From NCBI GenBank assembly GCA_016717325.1, contig JADKFV010000010.1, forward strand, positions 110,349-174,348: a stretch of 64,000 bases of DNA, given 5' to 3'. Below are positions 1 through 8,664 of this stretch, piece after piece (the first letter of the stretch is position 1; each line of letters begins with the position of its first letter). The stretch is from Bacteroidota bacterium. Lineage in GTDB: Bacteria; Bacteroidota; Bacteroidia; AKYH767-A; OLB10. Made by a program: the position numbers and the translations under genes. The notes beneath the pieces are model-generated. The model had not been told where the DNA came from. It worked only from the letters and a program-made list of their open reading frames with translations, and made no database searches.

Positions 1-491
1 CCCGAACTGGGATTTGCAATCAATGTAGGTTGAATCATTTGTGTTACACTAGTTACCACCGATCCGGTTTCACTATTGCGAACAACTAACCTGTATTTGC
101 TATCGGCAGATAATAAATTACACGATTCGGATTTGTAAATAATGTTAGGCGTATTGGCAAACACTCCTGTATCTTTTGCAATACTGCTATCGCGTGTAAA
201 ATTAATCACCCCATATAGTTGATTGTTTTTCCATCGTTCGAGTTTTACCGTCAGCACATTTTTATGATAAAACGAATCGGTATACTGCGCCATTTCATAA
301 GCATTATCAGCGCCCAAAAAAGCTTTGTGAATGCGCACATAGTGAACAGTGTCGTTCAAGTCGATTAGGCAGTATACCACTGTGGTATCTTTATAGGGTG
401 CAACAATATCTAAATCGTTATTGCATGAAGTAAAAAAAACACCCGCCACACCAAGCGCTAGCAGTGTTATTAAAATCAATTTTGTTTTCAT
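1..491 (-). CDS. Secreted lipoprotein, C-terminus beyond window (DUF4249-like)
   Basis: Reading leftward from the ATG at 491, an open frame runs without a stop to the window edge, so only the N-terminal 163 or so residues are visible. It opens with a lipoprotein signal peptide: KTK, a hydrophobic stretch, and a lipobox ending FFTSC. The following residues (V-APYKDTTVVYCLIDLNDTVHYVRI) resemble the start of DUF4249-type Bacteroidota outer-membrane lipoproteins, which are of unknown function; this family call is from general resemblance and is tentative. The gene downstream of 581..1348 on the same strand, it starts about 90 bases after that gene's stop and may share its transcript. The protein probably sits on the periplasmic or outer face of the outer membrane. 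Confidence 0.7.
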   Translation of the reverse strand, partial: MKTKLILITLLALGVAGVFFTSCNNDLDIVAPYKDTTVVYCLIDLNDTVHYVRIHKAFLGADNAYEMAQYTDSFYHKNVLTVKLERWKNNQLYGVINFTRDSSIAKDTGVFANTPNIIYKSESCNLLSADSKYRLVVRNSETGSVVTSVTQMIQPTLIANPSS

Positions 492-580
492 AGTATAATT
501 GCCAAAAGTAAAATGTTTTCTTTGGAAAACGATGCAATCCAAATAAAAAATTGCATTGCAATGACCAAATAGAATAAATT

Positions 581-1348
581 TTACAATTGCTGTATACTTG
601 TTTTAATTACATCTGAGAGGAAGGGAAACAAATCACCAATTATTTTTCCCGGTGTAGAATTTTCATTCGAAAAAAATGTGTGACCAAAATTTCCCAATTT
701 CAATTTCCCTGTTTTATCGTACACGCAAAAGTGTAAAATAAGCTCACGGTCGAAAAGCCTTTTACTAGGATCAACGCATACTTTCATATTTGTTTTTATT
801 TCCATTTGAGTTAAAATAACCACATAATCTGCCTCATATTTTTTTGCAATGCTCACAAATTTTTCTTCGTTAGTAAACGTTGCTTTCATATATCGTGTAT
901 CCTCGCTTTCGTTCATGTATGTTGCTGCCGTGCGCGAATCGTTATTAGCAGCCGTGGTTTTTAGCGTGATTACTTTTGCAATGTTTGGTTTGCGCTCACT
1001 CACTGTAGGTTTAGCATACTCGTAACCCAAAATCCCCATTAACGAAAATAAATCTTTGCGACCACCGTCAGTAGTATCTTGCAACAAAGAAATACAATTG
1101 TAAACTGGGCGGAGTGCCATATAAAGTTTCCGCTCCGATTCCATATTAAACATTTCGCGCACTTTTGTCATCGGCATATCGGTAGTAGCAGCAATGTCTC
1201 TATCGGCATCGCTCATATAATACAAAGGATTATAAGGCAATATGAGCACATTTTTGGTAGCGCCTGCAGCATTATTTTGGCCATTACATATATGCGCGCT
1301 TATAATTACATGACAAATAAAAACGAATGATTTCGAAAACATAGACAT
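581..1348 (-). CDS. Secreted protein of unknown function (255 aa)
   Basis: I do not recognise the family. Residues 1-24 form a signal peptide (hydrophobic FVFICHVIISAHI, then a cleavage-like CNGQ). The mature part begins with a strand-like VLILPYNPLYYMSDADRDIA. It ends with a mixed alpha/beta region (YVVILTQMEIKT, RELILHFCVYD), and has no membrane helix after the signal. The order of elements vaguely recalls TolB-N/CsgG-like periplasmic domains, as in the gene at 34146, but that is inference. A second in-frame ATG two codons in is an equally good start. The gene is divergent from the polysaccharide operon starting at 1499 and lies upstream of the lipoprotein gene at 491. Confidence 0.7.
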   Translation of the reverse strand: MSMFSKSFVFICHVIISAHICNGQNNAAGATKNVLILPYNPLYYMSDADRDIAATTDMPMTKVREMFNMESERKLYMALRPVYNCISLLQDTTDGGRKDLFSLMGILGYEYAKPTVSERKPNIAKVITLKTTAANNDSRTAATYMNESEDTRYMKATFTNEEKFVSIAKKYEADYVVILTQMEIKTNMKVCVDPSKRLFDRELILHFCVYDKTGKLKLGNFGHTFFSNENSTPGKIIGDLFPFLSDVIKTSIQQL

Positions 1349-1446
1349 TAAAATTTATGATGCATAAATATACAAATGCGCATAATCATTCACATTGCTC
1401 TTCAATACTTATCAATGCCCGAATGTTATAAACCTGCAGCTGCTAT

Positions 1447-1477
1447 TTTGGTTTGGCAATATTTAATTTTAATATTG
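1447..1477 (+). promoter_or_regulatory. Candidate Bacteroidota promoter of the polysaccharide operon
   Basis: TTTG at 1447-1450 and TAATATTG at 1470-1477 (one mismatch to TAnnTTTG) are separated by 19 bases, the usual spacing for the primary sigma factor of Bacteroidota. The predicted start of transcription, near 1484, is just ahead of the start codon at 1499. This is a pattern match only. Confidence 0.35.
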
Positions 1478-1498
1478 TGGCACAAATTTCCATGAGTT

Positions 1499-3742
1499 TT
1501 GTTAAACATTATTCGCAAATATATTCCGGCCGTTTTATTATTAGCACTCATTGTGATGGCAGTCATCATGTCGAAAAAATACTACAAGGACAAAATGTTT
1601 GCACATAAATCAACCGTCACCGTTGCAGAAGAATCAAGCGAAACAGAGGATGAAGGCGCTTTTGCCCTGACAGAAATGCAATCCTTTTCATTCGACATGG
1701 AAGATTCCAAAAACCTGATGAATGAGATTACGCGCAACAACGAAAAATCATCGGGGGGAAAGTGGTCGGCAAAAATGACTGATAAAAATGAATATGGAAT
1801 TGGACTCGAAAAAACTTTCAGTGATTTGAAATCATTCAATACTATTCGCGAAGTTGGTGTTACATTAAAAACGTTTTCGTCTAATAAAATTGAAGGCGCA
1901 TCTTTTGTCTTTACTATAGACGATGCCGAAGGAAAAAATATATTTTGGAAAAGTTTTCCCTTGACATTCGAAGCCGGAAAATGGAATGAACAACAATTCG
2001 ATTTTGCATTTTCGAAAAACAAAGTTGACCCTACCAACCGCATAAAAATGTATGTATGGAACCAACAAAAGCAAACTTTTTTTGTGGATGATTTAAGTTT
2101 CTCTTTTAAAGGAATTGTAAAAACCAATGTTGTAAATATTGAATTGCCAGCACAAAAAGTGAGCAGCTTTACGCTCGATTTCGAAAGCGATGCCCCTTCG
2201 GCATCCATTACAAACAAAGAACATTACAGCGGTAAGCAAGCCTTTCACATGACTAAAGATATTGAGTATGGACCATCGGTAACAAAAAAAATAAAAGATG
2301 TATGGGACGACTCGCTAAACTGTGTACAAATGAGTGCATGGATAAAATGTGATGAAGACAATCCCGAAATTGTAATTGTTGCAAATACAAAAGATGTGGA
2401 TGGCGATAAACTTGAATGGATAGGAAAAAGCACCAAAGATGATGGATGGAAAAAAGGAGAATGGAAAAAAATAAACGCCCGCTTTAACCTGAACGAAAAA
2501 AAACGCCCCATTAATAACGATGAAGTTACAGCGTATGTTTGGAACAAAGGCAAACACGATTTTTTTGTGGACGATGTGAATATAACTTTTGGTGGCGAAA
2601 AGAAACGCCTGCAAACAGGGATTGCATATGATGCTACAAACCTTGCACCTGTTGCATTTGAGAAAAACAAATTTCCATTGCCGTTACGATATTTAATTCA
2701 AACAAAAATTAATAGTTCCGATTCGAATGAAAATATATTACCACAAATTATTATGCCGGGCGACAAAGTTTTTACCGGTTGCTTTACACGTAACAATAAA
2801 GCCTATGACGAAATAGTAAAAATTACAGGTAACGAAATTTTGCTTTTTGCTTTTTGCAATACCGAATATAAACTTACAGGAAAAGTAAGCCTCAACAATT
2901 CCACTTCAAACAAAGTGATGCTTGCCGGAAATTTTATTGCAAACGACTATCAGCAAATTTTAATTATTGACACAATAAAAAACGGGTATCAAATTATTGA
3001 TTTATCAAGCAATACAGTAAGTTGCATCAACACATTCTTATCCAATGTTGCAATAAATTTAATTCCATTTTCCGGTGAAACAAAATTGGTCAACTCGGTT
3101 TTGCAAACTGTAAAAAGTAATAACAATATCAATATAGTCGCATGCATCAACAAAACAACAGGCGTGTATCAACTCATATCTTTCAACAAAAATTCAGCAT
3201 CAATAATTGAAAGTGCCAAATTAAATATTGAAACCAAAGACATCGTTTCTTTAAATAGCATTCCGATTGTTACCAATAATATGACCAACAGTTTTGTTAT
3301 AAACTGTAAATACAAAAATGGAGGACAAAAAAATTACCTCACTGCAATTAATTCATCAGGCAAACTGAATTGTTCATTCATATCAAATAGTGTAATTTCA
3401 AAATTCATAAATCCCCAATCTTATTTTATAGCCAATGACAATTCAAATAGTTTTGCTTTTTTTAGTTCTACTTTCCGTAACGATTTTAAAGTGGCAGAAA
3501 TAAACAATAATACTTTCGACCTTACGCATCAAATTGAATTTAAGGGATATAGTATAAATCAAAATCCAAAATACTATGAATGTGTAAAAATGTGGCCATT
3601 AAAAATTTCAGGATTAACAGATACTTATTTGATAAGCATGGCAAATTGCAGCAAGTGGAATAGCACAAACACACATTGCAATCAATATGAAAATATAAAC
3701 AATATGCCAAACCAAACTTTAATTTTTCAATTTGTAAAATAA
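1499..3742 (+). CDS. Membrane-anchored protein with duplicated carbohydrate-binding-like modules
   Basis: First gene of the polysaccharide operon. The start is a TTG: the nearby ATG at 1492 is in another frame and the next in-frame ATG (residue 20) would cut the membrane helix at residues 8-25. After a polar linker there are two homologous modules, residues about 61-205 and 222-365. They share the pattern YVWNxxKxxFFVDDxxxxF and look like beta-sandwich carbohydrate-binding domains of the CBM4/9 type. Residues 366-747 form a strand-rich region, possibly a beta-propeller, that I cannot assign. The stop overlaps the next ATG (TAATG), indicating translational coupling. It likely binds or guides a periplasmic or surface glycan; the binding role is inferred from fold resemblance, not from catalytic residues. 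Confidence 0.75.
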   Translation: MLNIIRKYIPAVLLLALIVMAVIMSKKYYKDKMFAHKSTVTVAEESSETEDEGAFALTEMQSFSFDMEDSKNLMNEITRNNEKSSGGKWSAKMTDKNEYGIGLEKTFSDLKSFNTIREVGVTLKTFSSNKIEGASFVFTIDDAEGKNIFWKSFPLTFEAGKWNEQQFDFAFSKNKVDPTNRIKMYVWNQQKQTFFVDDLSFSFKGIVKTNVVNIELPAQKVSSFTLDFESDAPSASITNKEHYSGKQAFHMTKDIEYGPSVTKKIKDVWDDSLNCVQMSAWIKCDEDNPEIVIVANTKDVDGDKLEWIGKSTKDDGWKKGEWKKINARFNLNEKKRPINNDEVTAYVWNKGKHDFFVDDVNITFGGEKKRLQTGIAYDATNLAPVAFEKNKFPLPLRYLIQTKINSSDSNENILPQIIMPGDKVFTGCFTRNNKAYDEIVKITGNEILLFAFCNTEYKLTGKVSLNNSTSNKVMLAGNFIANDYQQILIIDTIKNGYQIIDLSSNTVSCINTFLSNVAINLIPFSGETKLVNSVLQTVKSNNNINIVACINKTTGVYQLISFNKNSASIIESAKLNIETKDIVSLNSIPIVTNNMTNSFVINCKYKNGGQKNYLTAINSSGKLNCSFISNSVISKFINPQSYFIANDNSNSFAFFSSTFRNDFKVAEINNNTFDLTHQIEFKGYSINQNPKYYECVKMWPLKISGLTDTYLISMANCSKWNSTNTHCNQYENINNMPNQTLIFQFVK

Positions 3743-5709
3743 TGCAGCAGGCCAAAACATATTTGCTCGTTAACTATGTTCATATACGTTGGTTTATGTT
3801 TTGCTGTGGCATCCTATTTATATGCAGTTGCAATTCAAATGAAACACAAACGAAGCTACCGACTGCAGAAAATTTCGAAGTTACACAGTTTAATGCCCTG
3901 GCTAACTGGAACAATTTTTCGCCCGAAAATAAAGACCAAAAATTAATTTATCTTGATTACTACAATGCAATAAATACGGGATTCATCATTCCATCCGTTA
4001 GGCAGATTGATAATGGAAATTTTACCTTCACATTCAAGATTAAAAACAAAACGAGCCAAAACAAATCCTATTTATACAAAGTATATTATCGCAACGATAG
4101 TTACAAGTATCCCGAACTCGACTCGCTTACAAATAAAGAACATCAATATGCTACCGAAAATTTTTATGGCAGCTATGAGAATACCGACATCACTTTTAAA
4201 ACAACACCAACTATAACTGCAAACAGCGAAAGTGGTTTTATAACCGACTCGTTACACATAAATGGCAACCCACGCAACGAACAACGCTATTTTGAAAAAG
4301 GCAATAACGACCGCTGGAAACGAAACCCCCGCGTAGGTGTTTATAGTTTTGTTTTGGTGGTGACAGAAAATGAGGATGAAAAAATTATTCCCGAAAACAT
4401 AAAAAATATTTCGAAGAAAGATGGCGATGTTTTTAAAAACCCATTTTACTATTTTATAAATGGCGAAGGCACAAAACTTAAAAATACTTCGGTGTGCATT
4501 GCCCCTCAAACTTTAAAAATTGTTGGTAAGCCCGATTTAGGCGCAGGCATGTATTTAAACGAAAACGATTTTAAAGGCGTAGAAAAGAAAAATTTTTATT
4601 GCCCTAATTGCGGCTACGATACTTCATTATATTTAAATGCACCTTTCAGGCAAATGTCGCAAGCAGTAGAAACATCAACAGGTTTCGAAAATATTCCGGT
4701 GGTGATGGATGTGGTAGGCGATAATTATACCATGATGGATTATAACTGGAATCGCAGCTTTTACACTCAAGAAGAAATGATAAAAATTTACATCGAGTCG
4801 GCACACGAGCCATGCAAAACTGTTGTTAGCGATACTACAAATCACAAGATTGTTATTCGTAATCCTGCTTGTGAATATGGCAAGTGGCGCAAAGAACGTG
4901 TTGGCATTATTGGTAGGCATGGAATGACATATGGTAAGTACCGTTTCAAATGTAAGCTTACCGAACTGCTGAGTAAAGATGGAGTATGGAATGGAATGAC
5001 CAATGCAATATGGATGATTTTTCCTGCCGGTGCTACCGAGTGGAACGACCGTAGAATATGTAATAAAGAAGGATACATGGCTACATATTGGGGCGGGTAC
5101 GATGATAAAAAAATTCCTTACTCTGGTTACAGCGAAATAGATTTCGAAATTTTGAAAACCGTACCATATTGCCCCGATTGCGATTTTCCACCTACGTATA
5201 AAAATAACGTATACGATATACGTAGTATGAACGATTGGAATGTTGGCTTCCCCGATGATATAACCAAACACCGTGGTGATATAACTGTTGCCTGTACCAA
5301 TTGGGATATGGCATGCCCCGAGCCCGAAAACTATGGGGATGGATGCAAATCCATAACATACAATGGTCAGGAATTTTTATCGCACCGGTGGCAAAAAAAT
5401 TATCGCGCGCTTACGCAAAAAAGCTATCAAAGCGATGACGAACTTTTTGGCTCGCCATTTTATTATTTTGAAATCGACTGGCAGCCTACACAAATAATTT
5501 GGCGCATTGGCCCTTCGCCCGATAAAATGCGGATTGTGGGTTACATGAATGATAAGGTTACAATGATTGCCAACAACCAAATGTTGCCAATTATTACGCA
5601 AGAGTGGCACAATACAAAATGGTGGCCCGGCACGCCATTCGATCAAGGCAATATTCCATTTCCGGCAAAAGATTTAGTAGGCGAATTTTTTGAATTAGTA
5701 ATAGAGTAA
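3742..5709 (+). CDS. GH16-like lipoprotein in polysaccharide O-acetylation operon
   Basis: A 655-residue secreted lipoprotein: hydrophobic segment around residues 16-30 ending in a lipobox-like ICSC. The C-terminal half resembles glycoside hydrolase family 16, a concanavalin-like beta-sandwich fold acting on beta-glucans, agars and related glycans. The motif E465-I-D-F-E469 matches the GH16 catalytic signature ExDxxE minus one spacer, preceded by GRHGMTYGKYRFK, the usual GH16 'GxYxxR/K' strand. A CPNC pair near residues 286-289 and several other cysteines are unusual and may bind metal or form disulfides. It is translationally coupled to the module protein upstream. In this context it may trim, transfer or lyse the polymer made by the operon. 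The GH16 assignment is moderate; substrate is unknown. Confidence 0.75.
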   Translation: MQQAKTYLLVNYVHIRWFMFCCGILFICSCNSNETQTKLPTAENFEVTQFNALANWNNFSPENKDQKLIYLDYYNAINTGFIIPSVRQIDNGNFTFTFKIKNKTSQNKSYLYKVYYRNDSYKYPELDSLTNKEHQYATENFYGSYENTDITFKTTPTITANSESGFITDSLHINGNPRNEQRYFEKGNNDRWKRNPRVGVYSFVLVVTENEDEKIIPENIKNISKKDGDVFKNPFYYFINGEGTKLKNTSVCIAPQTLKIVGKPDLGAGMYLNENDFKGVEKKNFYCPNCGYDTSLYLNAPFRQMSQAVETSTGFENIPVVMDVVGDNYTMMDYNWNRSFYTQEEMIKIYIESAHEPCKTVVSDTTNHKIVIRNPACEYGKWRKERVGIIGRHGMTYGKYRFKCKLTELLSKDGVWNGMTNAIWMIFPAGATEWNDRRICNKEGYMATYWGGYDDKKIPYSGYSEIDFEILKTVPYCPDCDFPPTYKNNVYDIRSMNDWNVGFPDDITKHRGDITVACTNWDMACPEPENYGDGCKSITYNGQEFLSHRWQKNYRALTQKSYQSDDELFGSPFYYFEIDWQPTQIIWRIGPSPDKMRIVGYMNDKVTMIANNQMLPIITQEWHNTKWWPGTPFDQGNIPFPAKDLVGEFFELVIE

Positions 5710-5710
5710 T

Positions 5711-5795
5711 GGCAGTTATAAAAATTCAACCTTTAGTTCATTTCTCCTTTGGAGAATAAAGAATGAGGATAAAAGACAGAATTTTTAGAACTGCC
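5711..5795 (+). repeat. 85-bp inverted repeat with nested hairpin
   Basis: Arms 5711-5727 and 5779-5795 are complementary over 17 bases with one mismatch (GGCAGTTATAAAAATTC against its reverse complement). Inside is a second perfect hairpin, TTCTCC-TTT-GGAGAA at 5742-5756. It fills most of the gap between the GH16-like gene and algI and has no terminal T-run, so it is not a normal terminator. It could be an mRNA structure tuning expression inside the operon or a small MITE-like insertion. Confidence 0.6.
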
Positions 5796-5817
5796 CATAA
5801 AGCACAAAAAAAGAAAA

Positions 5818-7245
5818 ATGGTTTTTAGCAGCATATTATTTCTTCTTTATTTTTTACCGGCATTTATGCTGCTATACTTTTTTGCCGATCCCAAATACAA
5901 GAATTACTTAATAGTGGCAGGTAGTATTTTCTTTTATATGTGGGGTGCACCAAAATTTGTTTTGGTAATTGTTGCAAGCATTATACTCGATTATTATTTA
6001 AGCCATCTCATTTACAGCTCGCACCCCGACCGCAAAAAACGTTGGCTGGTAATTTCTATTCTTATCAACGTATCTATTTTATTGTATTTTAAATACTCCA
6101 ATTTTTTTGTCGAGAATGTAAATGCAATGCTAAGTAATCTTGGTTCTACTTCGCATATTAAATGGACCAATGTGGCATTGCCTATTGGTATATCGTTTTT
6201 TACTTTTCACGAGTTGAGTTACATTATTGATGTGTATCGTGGTGTTAATAAACCTATGAAAAAAATTAGCGACTATGCAGTTTACATTTTATTATTTCCA
6301 CAATTAATTGCCGGACCAATTATTCGTTACAAAGAAATTTCGCATCAAATACTTGACCGCACACATCAGGATACTATCGACAATAAGTTGTTGGGCCTTA
6401 TCCGGTTTATTATTGGCCTCGCGAAAAAAGTTTTGATAGCCAACGTGCTTGCAGCACAAGCCGATCTTTTATTTGCTGTGCCTTCAAACGAACTTTCGAC
6501 ATGGCAAGCTTGGATAGGAATATTGGCGTACACGTTTCAAATTTATTTCGACTTTAGTGGCTACTCCGACATGGCTATTGGACTTGCATTGATGATGGGA
6601 TTTAAGTTTCCCGAAAATTTCGACAACCCATATATAGCACAAAACATTACTGAGTTTTGGCGCAGGTGGCACATGTCGCTGGGTAGGTGGATGCGCGATT
6701 ATCTTTACATTCCACTGGGAGGAAATAAAGTTGACACCGCATGGCGATTATATTTCAACCTATGGATTGTATTTATCATTTCAGGTTTTTGGCATGGTGC
6801 ATCGTGGAATTTTATTGCATGGGGTGCATACCATGGTTTGTTTTTAATTTGTGACAGATTGTTTCTTATAAAATTGTTTTCGCGAATTGGCAAACCACTG
6901 CGCATTGCCATCAACTTCATCATTGTTATGTTTGGTTGGGTTTTATTCCGCGCCAAAGATTTAACACATGCTATTCAATATGCTAAAAGTATGTTTGGTA
7001 GTGGCGATGCCTCGTTCGATACTTTTATTGACAATAAGGTTTATGCCATGCTTGTACTTAGCATTATCATTTGCACGCTTGCAGCTTTCAACAAAATAAT
7101 CCGTTTGCAAAACAATATACTGTTCGAAAAACTGAGCACACCTAAAACTATATCGCTCACGCTTACATGCATTGTTTTGTTTATATTGTGCCTTGGCTCG
7201 CTTGCCACATCTGCTTATAATCCATTTATATATTTCCGATTTTAA
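5818..7245 (+). CDS. algI: AlgI-like MBOAT polysaccharide O-acetyltransferase
   Basis: A multi-pass inner-membrane O-acyltransferase of the MBOAT family, 475 residues, the usual length of AlgI. It contains the family landmarks FWRRWHMSLGRWMRDYLYIP (with His285) and SGFWHGASWN (His326, the position of the essential histidine of the family), plus LIAGPIIRY earlier in the protein. In the alginate and cellulose systems AlgI-type proteins pass acetyl groups across the membrane to a periplasmic SGNH acetyltransferase, here the gene directly downstream, whose ATG overlaps this stop (TAATG). The polymer is not alginate-specific on this evidence: no alginate biosynthesis genes are visible, so the substrate is the product of the local glycosyltransferases. 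Confidence 0.92.
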   Translation: MVFSSILFLLYFLPAFMLLYFFADPKYKNYLIVAGSIFFYMWGAPKFVLVIVASIILDYYLSHLIYSSHPDRKKRWLVISILINVSILLYFKYSNFFVENVNAMLSNLGSTSHIKWTNVALPIGISFFTFHELSYIIDVYRGVNKPMKKISDYAVYILLFPQLIAGPIIRYKEISHQILDRTHQDTIDNKLLGLIRFIIGLAKKVLIANVLAAQADLLFAVPSNELSTWQAWIGILAYTFQIYFDFSGYSDMAIGLALMMGFKFPENFDNPYIAQNITEFWRRWHMSLGRWMRDYLYIPLGGNKVDTAWRLYFNLWIVFIISGFWHGASWNFIAWGAYHGLFLICDRLFLIKLFSRIGKPLRIAINFIIVMFGWVLFRAKDLTHAIQYAKSMFGSGDASFDTFIDNKVYAMLVLSIIICTLAAFNKIIRLQNNILFEKLSTPKTISLTLTCIVLFILCLGSLATSAYNPFIYFRF

Positions 7246-8444
7246 TGAAAACGAAAAACATAAAATATTTTTGCTTCGGTTTGATGATGGTGGTGGTGTG
7301 TGCGTCAGCTATTCAAAAAGCGTTTCATATTTTTAGTGTTCCTCATTTATACGGTGCATCTGTTTATACCGATAAGCCGAAATTCAAAATAGAAGATTGG
7401 AGTTCAAGTTATTATCAGACTAATTACGAAAAAAATCTTGAAGAAAATTTTGGATTCCGCAATGATTTAGTGCGATTGAATAATCAATTGGATTATAGCA
7501 TATTCAGAAAAAGCAATAGCAATGAAGTTGTAATTGGCAAGAAAGGCTATCTATTTCAACAAGGGTATATTGACGCCTATTTGGGTAAGAAAAGTTTAAC
7601 CGAAGATGGTATGCAACAGCAATTAAATGTTTTGCAACAACTTAGCGATTCAATCGAAAAACATGATACAAAATTAGTCGTAGTACTTGCCCCAGGAAAA
7701 GCATCTTTTTTTCCCGAATATTTACCATCTTTTGATTTTAAAAAAACTAAAAACAATTATGAAAAAATTCTTGCCCTTAAAAATAACTACACATACGATA
7801 TTGTGGACTTGAATGCTGAATTTTTAAACCTCAAAAACAAAACTCAATATCCATTATACTCCCAACAAGGGATTCATTGGACAAATTATGGCGCTTACCT
7901 TGGCATGGATAAGCTCATAAAACATATTGAAGCTAAAACAAAAATTAATTTGCCTGACTATCATGTTGCTGGTTTCATTGAAGCCATAAAGCCAAATACC
8001 GATTATGATTTGGGTGAATTACTAAATGTTATTTATGGGCTACCCCACTACAGAACATTCCAACCAAAAATAGTTAATGATAGTAACATTCAGGTACAGC
8101 CAAAACTAAATGTTCTTTTTGTTGGCGATAGTTATTTCTGGAATTTAGAACATACTAAATTAATACAGCATGTTTTTGCAAACTACAATTTTTGGTATTA
8201 TAGTAAATCTATATATCCTGTTTCTACAACCACTCCAACACCTGTATTAACTTTAAATATAGTCTCGAAAATTCATGATTACGATTACGTCATTTTTGTC
8301 CAAACTGAACAAAACTATGACCACCTTGGATTTGATTTTGCTGGCGACTATCTTGAACAAACTGCGAGCATGAAAAATTATAGAGATACTTTAAATTATT
8401 ATTTCCTGAACAATTCAAAAGCAAATTCTCAACTTCTATTTTAA
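7245..8444 (+). CDS. AlgJ/AlgX-like SGNH acetyltransferase (frameshifted near 3' end)
   Basis: Membrane-anchored periplasmic protein: helix at residues 8-25, then an SGNH-hydrolase-like domain. The nucleophile is probably Ser296 in VGDSYF. His211 in GIHWTNYG corresponds to the DxHW catalytic motif of AlgJ/AlgX, with Gly in place of the Asp, a substitution that I believe occurs in Bacteroidota relatives. ENFGFRNDLVRLNN near residue 66 is another family signature. It accepts acetyl groups from the AlgI partner and transfers them to the polymer. The frame ends at 8444, but the next frame carries a C-terminal tail typical of these proteins (8426..8653). One missing base, best placed in the AAAA run at 8417-8420, would join them. 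Confidence 0.85.
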   Translation: MKTKNIKYFCFGLMMVVVCASAIQKAFHIFSVPHLYGASVYTDKPKFKIEDWSSSYYQTNYEKNLEENFGFRNDLVRLNNQLDYSIFRKSNSNEVVIGKKGYLFQQGYIDAYLGKKSLTEDGMQQQLNVLQQLSDSIEKHDTKLVVVLAPGKASFFPEYLPSFDFKKTKNNYEKILALKNNYTYDIVDLNAEFLNLKNKTQYPLYSQQGIHWTNYGAYLGMDKLIKHIEAKTKINLPDYHVAGFIEAIKPNTDYDLGELLNVIYGLPHYRTFQPKIVNDSNIQVQPKLNVLFVGDSYFWNLEHTKLIQHVFANYNFWYYSKSIYPVSTTTPTPVLTLNIVSKIHDYDYVIFVQTEQNYDHLGFDFAGDYLEQTASMKNYRDTLNYYFLNNSKANSQLLF

Positions 8445-8653
8445 ATGAGTCGAATGCCGGATTACTAGAAGACAGTTTAGTAAATTTCAAATATGATAAA
8501 ATAGCTGAAATCATTAAAACGATGTACGATAAAAATGAATGGCTTGAGCAATTAAAGCAGAAAGCGAAAAGCGAAAATGTAAGTTTAGAACGTAAGGTCA
8601 AAGATGATGCTTTATGGATTTTTGAAAAAGATTTTGATATTACCAAAAAGTAA
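8426..8653 (+). pseudogene. Out-of-frame C-terminal tail of the AlgJ-like gene
   Basis: In the frame shifted from the AlgJ-like gene this stretch encodes about 75 codons without a good start codon. They include KYDKIAEIIKTM, EWLEQLKQKAK and SLERKVKDDALW. This helical tail (repeating 'xxEWLxxxxxKAxxxxxSLxxxxxxDAxW') is familiar at the end of Bacteroidota SGNH/AlgJ-type proteins. The stop is TAA at 8651-8653, eleven bases before the next gene. It is best read as the true C-terminus of the preceding gene, separated by a one-base deletion in the sequence; genuine decay is the alternative. Confidence 0.6.
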
Positions 8654-8664
8654 AACATGGGTTT

